Assembly (NCBI GenBank): GCA_026126165.1
Contig: JAHCJR010000017.1
Span: forward strand, 1 to 48,874
Direction of reading: 5' to 3'
DNA from: Alphaproteobacteria bacterium
Lineage (GTDB): Bacteria; Pseudomonadota; Alphaproteobacteria; Ferrovibrionales; Ferrovibrionaceae
DNA: 48,874 nt
The translations under genes and the position numbers were made by a program. This document shows positions 18,002-24,708 of the stretch, piece by piece (position 1 is the stretch's first letter; every line of letters begins with the position of its first letter). The notes under the pieces were generated by a model. It made no database searches. It was not told the DNA's origin and saw only the letters and a list, made by a program, of their open reading frames with translations.

Positions 18002-20818
18002 TTAATGCGCGGCGGCCCAGTTGTCGCCCGTTCCGGTATCGACCACGAGGCGCACCGAGAGGCTCGCGGCCTTTTCCATGACCTCCTTCACCCGGCGCGC
18101 GGTCTGCTCCAGCTCCGCCTCCGGCACCTCGAAGACCAGTTCGTCATGCACCTGCAGCAGCATGCGCGCCTTCAGGCCGGCCTCGCGCAGCGCGTCCGGC
18201 ATGCGGATCATGGCGCGCTTGATGATGTCGGCGGCCGAGCCCTGGATCGGCGCGTTGATCGCCGCCCGTTCCTGGAAATTGCGCCGCGCCGGGTTCTTGT
18301 CGCGGATGCCGGGGAAGTGGCAGCGCCGGCCGAAGATGGTGGTGACGTGCCCGCTGGCGCGCGCCTGTTCCTTGGTGCGCTCCATATAATCGCGGATGCC
18401 GGGATAGCGGGCGAAGTAGCGGTCGATGTAGGCCGCGGCCGCCTGCCGCTCGAGGCCGAGTTCGCGCGCCAGGCCGAAGGCAGACATGCCGTAGATGAGG
18501 CCGAAGTTGATCACCTTGGCGTAGCGGCGGACCATCGGGTCCATGCCCTCGATCGGCAGGTCGAAGACCTGGGAGGCGGTCAGCGCATGGATATCGATGC
18601 CTTTCGCGAAGGCTTCCTTGAGGGCGCCGATATCGGCGATATGGGCGAGCAGGCGCAGCTCGATCTGCGAATAGTCGGCGGAGACGAGCTTCGATCCCGG
18701 CGGCGCGACGAAGGCCTGGCGGATCTTGCGCCCTTCCTCGGTGCGCACCGGGATGTTCTGCAGGTTGGGATCGGTGGAGGCAAGCCGTCCGGTCGATGTG
18801 GCGGCCTGGGCGTAGGTCGTGTGCACGCGCCCGGTCCGCGGGTTGATCTGCGTCTGCAGCGCATCGGTATAGGTGCTCTTGAGCTTCGAGAGCTGCCGCC
18901 AGTCCAGCACCCGCGCCGGCAGATCGTGCCCCTGCGCCGCCAGTTCCTCCAGCACGTCCGCGCCGGTCCCCCAGGCGCCGGTCTTGCCCTTGCGCCCGCC
19001 GCCCAGGCTCATCTTCTCGAACAGGATCTCGCCGAGCTGCTTGGGCGAGCCGATATTGAATTCCTCGCCCGCAAGCCGGTGGATCTCGCCCTCCAATGCC
19101 GTCATGCGGCGGGCAAAATCGGCGGACAGATCGCGCAGGACATCGACATCGATCCGCACACCCTCCGCCTCCATGGCGCGCAGCACGGGGATGAGCGGAC
19201 GCTCGAGCGTCTCGTAGACCGAAACCATGCGCTGGGCGAGCAGGCGGGGCCTGAGCAGCCGGTGCAGCCGCAGGGTGACATCGGCATCCTCGGCCGCGTA
19301 GGCGAGCGCCCGCTCGAGCGGCACTTGGTCGAAGGTGACCTGCGCCTTGCCGCTGCCGGCAACCTCGGCGAAGGAGATCGTCTTGTGGCCGAGATGCAGT
19401 TCGGATAGCTCGTCCATGCCATGGCCGTGCAGGCCGTTATCCAGCACGAAGCTCATCAGCATCGTGTCGTCGACCGGCGCGATATCGATGCCGAGACGGG
19501 CAAAGATCTGCGCATCGTACTTGATGTTCTGCCCGACCTTGAGCACGGCTGGATCCTCGAGCAGCGGCTTGAGCCGCGCCAGCGCCTCGGCCGCCGGGAT
19601 CTGCGGCGGCGCCTCGCCCGCCGCCTCGCCCTCCAGCGCCAGCGTGCCCTGGGCCTTGCGTCCCTTGTGGGCAAGCGGGATGTAGCAGGCATCGCCGGGA
19701 CCGAGCGCCAGCGAAATGCCGACCAGATCGGCCCGCATCGTGTCGAGCGAGGTGGTCTCGGTATCGACCGCGAGCAGCCCGGCGGCGCGCGCCCGCGCGA
19801 TCCAGCGATCGAGCGCCGGCAACTCCTGCACCAGTTCGTAGGCGGGAGCCGCCTGCTCCGGCTCAGGCGTCGCCCGCTCGCCCTCCGGCAGCAGCCCGTC
19901 ATCGACGACCGGCTCGCCGCTGGCAAAGCGCGCCTGCGCCCGCTCGCGCAGGCGGTGGAATTCCATCTCCCTCAGGAAGCCGAGCAAGGTTTCGGGCCGC
20001 GGCGCGCGGAAGGCGAGATCGTCGAGACCGTGGCTCAGGGGCACATCGTCCTTGAGGCGGACCAGCTCGCGGCTGATCCGCGCCGCCTCGGCATGGCCAA
20101 GCAGGCTCTCGCGGCGTTTCGGCTGTTTTATTTCGCCGGCCCGGGCGAGCAGGGTATCGAGATCGCCATACTCGTTGATGAGCTGGGCGGCGGTCTTGAT
20201 GCCGATGCCGGGCACGCCGGGCACGTTGTCGGTCGAATCGCCGGCGAGCGCCTGCACGTCCACCACCCTCGAGGGAGGGACGCCGAATTTCTCCATCACT
20301 TCCGCATGACCGATCGGGCGATCCTTGATCGGGTCGCGCATGCCGACATCGTCGTTGACGAGCTGCATCAGGTCCTTGTCGGAGGAGATGATGACCACCT
20401 CCGCCCCCTGCGCGCGGGCCGCGCGGGCATAGCTCGCGATCAGATCGTCCGCCTCGAAACCGTCCTGTTCGATGCAGGGCAGGTTGAAGGCGCGCACCGC
20501 GTCGCGAAACAGCGGGAATTGCGGCACCAGGTCTTCCGGCGCCTCCGGCCGGTTGGCCTTGTATTCGGGGTAGATGTCGTTGCGGAAGGTGTGGCGGCCG
20601 GCATCGAAGATCACCGCCGCGTGGCTGACCGTGCCGTCGCTCAGCATGTCCTCGATCAGCTTGTAGAGCATGTTGCAGAAGCCGAAGACGGCGCCGACCG
20701 GCATGCCGTCGCCGCGCTGGCGCGGCGGCAGGGCGTGATAGGCGCGGAAGATGTAGCCCGAGCCGTCGACCAGATAGACCCGGTGCCGCCGTCCCCCTGC
20801 CGGTGCCTCAGTGGCCAT
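18002..20818 (-). CDS. polA: DNA polymerase I
   Basis: A 938-residue three-domain DNA polymerase I for Okazaki fragment processing and repair. The 5'-3' exonuclease (FLAP) domain spans about residues 1-310. The 3'-5' exonuclease domain keeps its metal ligands (VDTETT, QNIKYDAQIF, AAEDADVTL), so proofreading should be active. The polymerase domain carries motif A DYSQIELRLLAH, the O-helix RRYAKVINFGLIYG with the Phe that selects dNTPs, and motif C VHDELVFE. It starts at the ATG at 20818, eleven bases inside the end of the upstream zinc-finger gene, so the two are translationally coupled. Confidence 0.97.
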   Translation of the reverse strand: MATEAPAGGRRHRVYLVDGSGYIFRAYHALPPRQRGDGMPVGAVFGFCNMLYKLIEDMLSDGTVSHAAVIFDAGRHTFRNDIYPEYKANRPEAPEDLVPQFPLFRDAVRAFNLPCIEQDGFEADDLIASYARAARAQGAEVVIISSDKDLMQLVNDDVGMRDPIKDRPIGHAEVMEKFGVPPSRVVDVQALAGDSTDNVPGVPGIGIKTAAQLINEYGDLDTLLARAGEIKQPKRRESLLGHAEAARISRELVRLKDDVPLSHGLDDLAFRAPRPETLLGFLREMEFHRLRERAQARFASGEPVVDDGLLPEGERATPEPEQAAPAYELVQELPALDRWIARARAAGLLAVDTETTSLDTMRADLVGISLALGPGDACYIPLAHKGRKAQGTLALEGEAAGEAPPQIPAAEALARLKPLLEDPAVLKVGQNIKYDAQIFARLGIDIAPVDDTMLMSFVLDNGLHGHGMDELSELHLGHKTISFAEVAGSGKAQVTFDQVPLERALAYAAEDADVTLRLHRLLRPRLLAQRMVSVYETLERPLIPVLRAMEAEGVRIDVDVLRDLSADFARRMTALEGEIHRLAGEEFNIGSPKQLGEILFEKMSLGGGRKGKTGAWGTGADVLEELAAQGHDLPARVLDWRQLSKLKSTYTDALQTQINPRTGRVHTTYAQAATSTGRLASTDPNLQNIPVRTEEGRKIRQAFVAPPGSKLVSADYSQIELRLLAHIADIGALKEAFAKGIDIHALTASQVFDLPIEGMDPMVRRYAKVINFGLIYGMSAFGLARELGLERQAAAAYIDRYFARYPGIRDYMERTKEQARASGHVTTIFGRRCHFPGIRDKNPARRNFQERAAINAPIQGSAADIIKRAMIRMPDALREAGLKARMLLQVHDELVFEVPEAELEQTARRVKEVMEKAASLSVRLVVDTGTGDNWAAAH

Positions 20819-20999
20819 GCGAGGTTCGGCGCGCGCCCGGCTTCAGCTTGAAGACGCGGCCGCAATAGGGGCAGTCGATCCGGTCCCGCTCGCCCATGTT
20901 GAGATAGACGCGGGGATGGCCGAGCGGACCGTCGCCGCCGTCGCAGGCGACCTTGGGCTCGTCCACCAGCACGGTTTCCGCCAGTTCCGCCTCGCTCAT
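20808..20999 (-). CDS. Zinc-finger (zf-CHCC) domain protein
   Basis: A 63-residue protein with the zf-CHCC fold related to the mitochondrial complex I subunit NDUFS6. The pattern ACDGGDGPLGHPRVYLNMG followed by DCPYCGRVF supplies one Cys, one His and two Cys as zinc ligands. Such genes are common in alphaproteobacteria, and a role in respiratory complex I has been proposed for some. I chose the ATG at 20999, six bases after GGAGG; an ATG at 21005 would have no spacing to it. The 3' end overlaps the polA start by 11 bases, an unusual pairing of a small zinc protein with the replication polymerase. Confidence 0.85.
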   Translation of the reverse strand: MSEAELAETVLVDEPKVACDGGDGPLGHPRVYLNMGERDRIDCPYCGRVFKLKPGARRTSHGH

Positions 21000-21053
21000 C
21001 CGCATCCTCCGAGAAGCCGCGCCGGCCGAAGGATTGACCGCGGCGCGCGGCGA

Positions 21054-21081
21054 ATGATACCGATTGCCGCCCGGCAATCAA
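21054..21081 (-). promoter_or_regulatory. Promoter of the zf-CHCC-polA operon with embedded palindrome
   Basis: On the minus strand, TTGATT (21076-21081) and TATCAT (21054-21059) are 16 bases apart, one of the better promoter matches in the window. The perfect inverted repeat GATTGCCG-CC-CGGCAATC (21062-21079) fills the spacer and runs into the -35 element, so a bound dimeric regulator would block RNA polymerase. Start and regulator are inferred from sequence alone. Confidence 0.5.
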
Positions 21082-21113
21082 CCGCCGCCCCGCCCTCCCG
21101 CCAGGTTCCGCCG

Positions 21114-22091
21114 ATGCAGGCCGTCCGCGACATCGTCCCCGACCCCGCCCCCGCCAACGCCATCGAGGCGCGCGGCCTGAAGAAAACCTATGCGGCGCGC
21201 GGTCGCCTGCCGGCCAAGGAGGCGCTGAAGGGCATCGACCTCGCCATCCCGCGCGGTTCCTTCTTCGGCCTGCTGGGGCCCAACGGCGCCGGAAAGTCGA
21301 CCTTCATCAACATCATGGCCGGCCTGATCAACAAGACCGCCGGCCAGTGCATCATCTGGGGCTTCGAGATCGAGCGGGCGCCGCGCCGGGCGCGGGCCTC
21401 CATCGGCGTGGTGCCGCAGGAACTCAACATCGACCCCTTCTTCACCCCGCGCGAGGTGCTGGAATTCCAGGCCGGCCTCTATGGCGTGCCGAAGGCGGAG
21501 CGGCGGACCGACGAGATCCTCGCCGCCATGCACCTGACCGGCCAGGCCAATGCCTATGCCCGCTCGCTCTCGGGCGGCATGCGAAGGCGGCTCCTGGTCG
21601 GCAAGGCGCTGGTGCATTCGCCGCCGGTCCTGGTGCTGGACGAGCCCACCGCCGGCGTCGACGTGGAACTGCGCCAGCAGCTCTGGGACTATGTGCGCGA
21701 GCTGAACCGGCGCGGCACCACGGTGCTGCTCACCACCCATTACCTCGAGGAGGCGCAGGCGCTCTGCGACCATGTCGCCATCATCAATCATGGCGAGGTG
21801 GTGGCCTGCGACCGGACGGAGGCGCTGCTCGCGCGCATCGACCGCAAGCAGCTCCGGATCACGGTGGCGGAACGGCTGGAGAGCCTGCCCGCCGCCCTCG
21901 CCCGCTTCCAGGGCGAACTCGACCCGCCGCACCGGCTCCAGCTCACCTACCGGCCGAACCAGACGGAAGTGGGCGAAATCCTCGCCGCCGTGGCCGGCGC
22001 CGGCCTCACCATCCGCGACCTCTCGACCGAGGAAGGCGACCTTGAGGATATCTTCCTCGAATTGACCAGGAGCCGGCCCCAGGGCGGCTGA
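21114..22091 (+). CDS. ABC transporter ATP-binding protein, YadG/CcmA type
   Basis: A 325-residue ABC-2-type exporter ATPase. Walker A GPNGAGKS, signature LSGGMRRR, Walker B VLVLDEPTAGVD and the switch motif TTHYLEEA are all present, and a C-terminal regulatory tail of about 100 residues follows. This subfamily normally works with an ABC-2 membrane protein encoded next to it, but the next feature is a tRNA gene and the divergent neighbour is the zf-CHCC gene, so no permease is adjacent. It may act with a permease encoded elsewhere. The ATG at 21114 gives an N-terminus with a short Pro/Ala-rich lead before the nucleotide-binding domain; no strong ribosome-binding site is seen. Confidence 0.9.
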   Translation: MQAVRDIVPDPAPANAIEARGLKKTYAARGRLPAKEALKGIDLAIPRGSFFGLLGPNGAGKSTFINIMAGLINKTAGQCIIWGFEIERAPRRARASIGVVPQELNIDPFFTPREVLEFQAGLYGVPKAERRTDEILAAMHLTGQANAYARSLSGGMRRRLLVGKALVHSPPVLVLDEPTAGVDVELRQQLWDYVRELNRRGTTVLLTTHYLEEAQALCDHVAIINHGEVVACDRTEALLARIDRKQLRITVAERLESLPAALARFQGELDPPHRLQLTYRPNQTEVGEILAAVAGAGLTIRDLSTEEGDLEDIFLELTRSRPQGG

Positions 22092-22121
22092 GGCCGCCGG
22101 GGCGGTTGTAGCGGGCGGCTG

Positions 22122-22153
22122 GCGTTCGGGGCGGGCGGCGTTCGGGGCGGGCG
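22122..22153 (+). repeat. Two exact tandem copies of a 16-bp unit upstream of tRNA-Arg
   Basis: GCGTTCGGGGCGGGCG is repeated exactly at 22122-22137 and 22138-22153, just upstream of the putative tRNA promoter. Whether it is a slippage product or a functional element such as a G-rich upstream sequence cannot be told. Confidence 0.8.
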
Positions 22154-22161
22154 GGGGTGTC

Positions 22162-22190
22162 TTGCGCCGGCCGGCGCCTTGGCCTATGTT
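22162..22190 (+). promoter_or_regulatory. Putative promoter of tRNA-Arg
   Basis: TTGCGC (22162-22167) and TATGTT (22185-22190) are 17 bases apart, with the mature tRNA starting 11 bases after the -10 element. Position and spacing fit a short-leader tRNA promoter. The spacer contains the self-complementary stretch GCGCCGGCCGGCGC. Confidence 0.5.
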
Positions 22191-22200
22191 CCGCCCCGAC

Positions 22201-22277
22201 GCGCCCGTAGCTCAGCTGGATAGAGCGTTGCCCTCCGAAGGCAAAGGTCACACGTTCGAATCGTGTCGGGCGCGCCA
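22201..22277 (+). tRNA. tRNA-Arg (anticodon CCG)
   Basis: A full cloverleaf: acceptor arms GCGCCCG (22201-22207) and CGGGCGC (22267-22273), D-arm with GCTCAGCTGGATAGAGC, anticodon stem TTGCC/GGCAA around the loop CTCCGAA, T-arm ACACG-TTCGAAT-CGTGT and an encoded CCA end. The anticodon CCG reads the CGG arginine codon, which is heavily used in a genome this rich in GC. The base composition drops right after the gene. Confidence 0.97.
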
Positions 22278-22451
22278 ATCGGATCGGCGCTTAGCTCCTG
22301 AAAACGGCGGATCGTCGCGCTGGCGCCCGACTGAGTCCCACGTGAGGCATCGATAGTGGTTCGGCTCAGATCCAGCCTTGGCCAAACGTCTACCGGGATG
22401 AGAATTGGGAAGGTCATCTCGTTCCCTTGCCGGGATCGCCGGATTGGCCTT

Positions 22452-22673
22452 CTATGACCGAGGCACGTCCGCCAGGATGTCCAGCATCTCCTCGACCCAT
22501 TCTTCATCCCTGGACCGCAGCATCACCGCCGCCAGCAATTGCACGATACGCGGCACCTCGGCGGCGGCCGGATAGTCTGGCAGCAGGAGAGTAATGTCAC
22601 CGGACGCATCGACGACGAGCGCCGCCGCGTTCGGCGGAAGAATGCTGCCATGGTCAGTTGAAGCGTTGTTCAT
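22452..22673 (-). CDS. Small hypothetical protein, island gene 2
   Basis: A 73-residue acidic protein that I cannot assign to a named family. The middle shows a short beta-like stretch (ALVVDASGDITLLLPDYP) followed by two amphipathic helices ending in EEWVEEMLDILAD. The ATG at 22673 follows GGTGA by five bases; a GTG at 22682 that overlaps the upstream stop codon is an alternative. It appears to form a two-gene unit with the basic protein at 22679-22888. Its location in a less GC-rich stretch next to a tRNA suggests acquisition by transfer, but no mobility gene is present. Confidence 0.6.
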   Translation of the reverse strand: MNNASTDHGSILPPNAAALVVDASGDITLLLPDYPAAAEVPRIVQLLAAVMLRSRDEEWVEEMLDILADVPRS

Positions 22674-22678
22674 TTGAT

Positions 22679-22888
22679 TCACCAGTAATACTTGTGTGGG
22701 CGGCTATTCCCGAGGTCCCAGACAAGGGCGTCGGGATCGTCGCCGCGACGCACACGCTTGAGGCCCTTCGCGTCGCGCCGACGGCGGGGCCGATGGTGGA
22801 ACAGGATGTTCCAGTGCGAGGGCGTTCCGTCCGGGAAAGCGCCGACGCTGCGGCTCTTCGTGCGAGCCTTCTTTCGCTTGTAATGCAT
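22679..22888 (-). CDS. Small basic hypothetical protein, island gene 1
   Basis: A 69-residue, strongly basic protein beginning MHYKRKKARTKSRS and ending in an aromatic tail LGNSRPHKYYW. I recall similar small proteins with a WDLGN-x-x-PH-x-YYW-type end from alphaproteobacterial genomes, where their function is unknown. The ATG is preceded by GGAG at eight bases. The net positive charge suggests nucleic-acid or membrane contact, but no motif proves it. The gene is probably translated together with the next small gene. Confidence 0.6.
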   Translation of the reverse strand: MHYKRKKARTKSRSVGAFPDGTPSHWNILFHHRPRRRRDAKGLKRVRRGDDPDALVWDLGNSRPHKYYW

Positions 22889-23195
22889 GGCAGTCTCCAG
22901 GGTTACAGGGCACGCGAAAAGGCGCGCCGACCTGGAGGTCCGCGAACGGGCGGTAGATATGCAGAGCGTTGAAAAGCGTCGTCTACGATCCGAATAGCAT
23001 ATCGCGCCGTGCGAGAAAAGCCGGCTCGCTCGCGAGGGGCACTACCAGCATCATCGCGCTATGGCGAAAACGCGGGTCTCATCATCGCCGGCAAAGATGC
23101 TCCAATCGGATTAAGAGGTTGGGCGTTTTGCCGGGGCAGCCTCGACAGGTAGCCCGCGCAATGCCAAAGCCTTCGGCGCTCCGGCTGCCACCAGA
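22889..23195. other. Intergenic region in the tRNA-Arg island, no gene seen
   Basis: About 300 bases, visibly less GC-rich than the flanking chromosome, between the small basic protein gene and the end of the GIY-YIG nuclease gene. I find no convincing reading frame, tRNA or terminator on either strand. A 10-base match to the tRNA 3' end plus its flank (CCAATCGGAT) occurs at 23102-23111 but is too short to call an attachment site. Confidence 0.5.
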
Positions 23196-24116
23196 TCAGC
23201 TTTTTCCCAAGAGATCGCTCAGTCTGGTCGCGGACTGGAGCTTCGCGAAGGTCGTATAACGTGTCCCCTGCATGGCGCCCTGCGGGGCATCGGCGAAGGG
23301 GATCGGGCCAATGGGTTTGGCCTTCTCCGAAAAGACCAGCTTGTATTTCCCCTCCTCGCCGTAGGGCTCGATCCGCGACACCGGCGCATAATGGGTGATG
23401 GCGGAGACCGGCTGGGTCTGGTAGCCGGCGATGTACTTGATCCGGTCCAGCATCCCGCCCGAAATTCGGACTGCATGCCAGCAATCCTCGCCGAGAAAGA
23501 CCCTCTCGAAGCCCTCTTTCTGCGCCGGCACGATGATGGTGTCCGGTCCCGCGCCTTTCGCGAGCGGGACAATGGCAGGGTCGGCGGCCTCGGGCGAGGC
23601 GACCGCCTTCGGTATCTCGAATGCCCGCAATCCGGCGAGCGGTAGAATCTGCAGGATCTCCTTCAGGAACGCGCGCGTATCCGCCTTCTCCGCCTCGCTC
23701 AGGGCTGGCTCCTGCGGAGAGTTGCCGTTGTCGAGATGACAGCGCCGGGCCTCGTTGGCTCTTTTGACCAGCGCGTATTCGAGCCAGGTGACATGGGCGC
23801 GGTTCAATCCGCCACTGTTCGAGACGAATATGACGGCCCGGTCCCAGAATTCCTTGGCCGAATAATGGGATTCGATGCGGCCCCCCACGCCGTCGGCCTG
23901 TCCGATATAGAGCGTGGGCAGATCGTCATCCTGGCTGCCATAGCCAGCGAGGATGTAAATGCCCGTCCGTTGCAGTTCCGGCCGCTTGCGCACCTCCTGC
24001 CACTTGGCGCGGGGGAAGGCGACCCCAAGCCCGGTCCAGTTCATGCGATCGAACAGACGCACGCCTTCCGGGTCGCCGTCTGGCAGGAAGATGCGAATTG
24101 TGAAGGACTCGGCCAT
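23196..24116 (-). CDS. GIY-YIG nuclease family protein with putative C-terminal PUA-like domain
   Basis: A 306-residue protein beginning MAESFTIRIFLPDGD at the ATG at 24116. The GIY-YIG nuclease core is RTGIYILAGYG followed by LYIGQADGVGGRIESH, with the catalytic Tyr and Arg, and a downstream Glu in HVTWLEYALVK that fits the metal-binding acid. The C-terminal 120 residues contain WHAVRISGG, KYIAGYQTQPVSAITHYAPVSRIEPY and FAKLQSA, which by eye resemble a PUA/EVE-like fold of the kind that binds modified bases; this is inference. There is no methylase or helicase next to it. The gene is less GC-rich than the core and lies beside a tRNA, so horizontal transfer is likely. Confidence 0.75.
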   Translation of the reverse strand: MAESFTIRIFLPDGDPEGVRLFDRMNWTGLGVAFPRAKWQEVRKRPELQRTGIYILAGYGSQDDDLPTLYIGQADGVGGRIESHYSAKEFWDRAVIFVSNSGGLNRAHVTWLEYALVKRANEARRCHLDNGNSPQEPALSEAEKADTRAFLKEILQILPLAGLRAFEIPKAVASPEAADPAIVPLAKGAGPDTIIVPAQKEGFERVFLGEDCWHAVRISGGMLDRIKYIAGYQTQPVSAITHYAPVSRIEPYGEEGKYKLVFSEKAKPIGPIPFADAPQGAMQGTRYTTFAKLQSATRLSDLLGKS

Positions 24117-24203
24117 GGCCCAAATATCGCGCATCGGTAGCCGACTGGAATTCACGACATCGCGACAAGCGGACCATGGCCGACGTCGCCTTCACTCGCC
24201 CCT

Positions 24204-24527
24204 TCAGTTCTTCTTGAGCTGGCCGGTGCCCTTGCTCGCGCCCTGGCCGGAGCCCTGGCCGACGCCCGCACCCTGGCCCTTGCCCTTGCCGACGCCGGTG
24301 CCCTGCACCTGGCCCTGGCCCGCCTTGCGATCGCGCTCCTGCGCGCGCTGGCGCTCCTGCGCGCGCACGCATTCCGCCTTGGCGGCCGGATCGGCGAGGC
24401 GGGCGCAATCCATCGGCACCGGATTGCTGGTCTTCGGCGTGCCGGCCGGCTGGGCGCCGGCGCCGGCGGCGCCGCCAAGGATCAAGGCCGCCGCGACGGC
24501 GAGGCCCAGTTTCGAGATGTTCCGCAT
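24204..24527 (-). CDS. Secreted small protein with a Gly/Gln-rich low-complexity tail
   Basis: A 107-residue protein with a clear Sec signal peptide (MRNISKLGLAVAAALILGG, cleavage probably after AGA near residue 25). The mature part has two cysteines in DCARLADPAAKAEC that could form a disulfide, a charged QERQRAQERDRK segment, then about 35 residues made almost only of Gly, Gln, Lys and small residues. GGGGAAAG precedes the ATG. No family is recognised. It is probably a periplasmic or surface protein; the tail looks disordered. Confidence 0.7.
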   Translation of the reverse strand: MRNISKLGLAVAAALILGGAAGAGAQPAGTPKTSNPVPMDCARLADPAAKAECVRAQERQRAQERDRKAGQGQVQGTGVGKGKGQGAGVGQGSGQGASKGTGQLKKN

Positions 24528-24662
24528 GATCTTTCCCCTTCGTTCCGGCGGGCGGCAATCCGCGCGCCCGCGATGGCAAGGATCGTCCCCGCCAATCCGG
24601 GCGGATTGATGGCCGGAGCATGGCCGGCCGCGGGCTCGGGTCTCGGGGAAGGAGAAGAAAGC

Positions 24663-24697
24663 GCCGCCACCGGAAGGTCTGCCCTCCCGGCGGCGGC
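24663..24697 (-). terminator. Intrinsic terminator after the first peptide-binding protein gene
   Basis: An 11-bp stem (24663-24673 with 24687-24697, one G-U pair on the minus strand) followed on that strand by the pyrimidine-rich run GCTTTCTTCTCCTTCC. It begins 11 bases after the stop codon at 24709, the right place to end the tandem binding-protein transcript. Confidence 0.65.
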
Positions 24698-24708
24698 AGG
24701 GTGGAAGG

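Noticed and set aside
22184-22507. A minus-strand frame containing GAPDTIRTCDLCLRRATLYP
   Set aside because: This is the well-known spurious translation of the antisense strand of a tRNA gene; the tRNA-Arg lies at 22201-22277.
22275-23111. 10-base direct repeat CCAATCGGAT at the tRNA 3' end and at 23102 as attachment sites
   Set aside because: It includes only the CCA end of the tRNA and not its T-arm, is too short, and no integrase is present.
23059-23259. Frames on both strands around the end of the GIY-YIG gene
   Set aside because: None shows motif, ribosome-binding site or plausible composition beyond the overlap with the nuclease gene.
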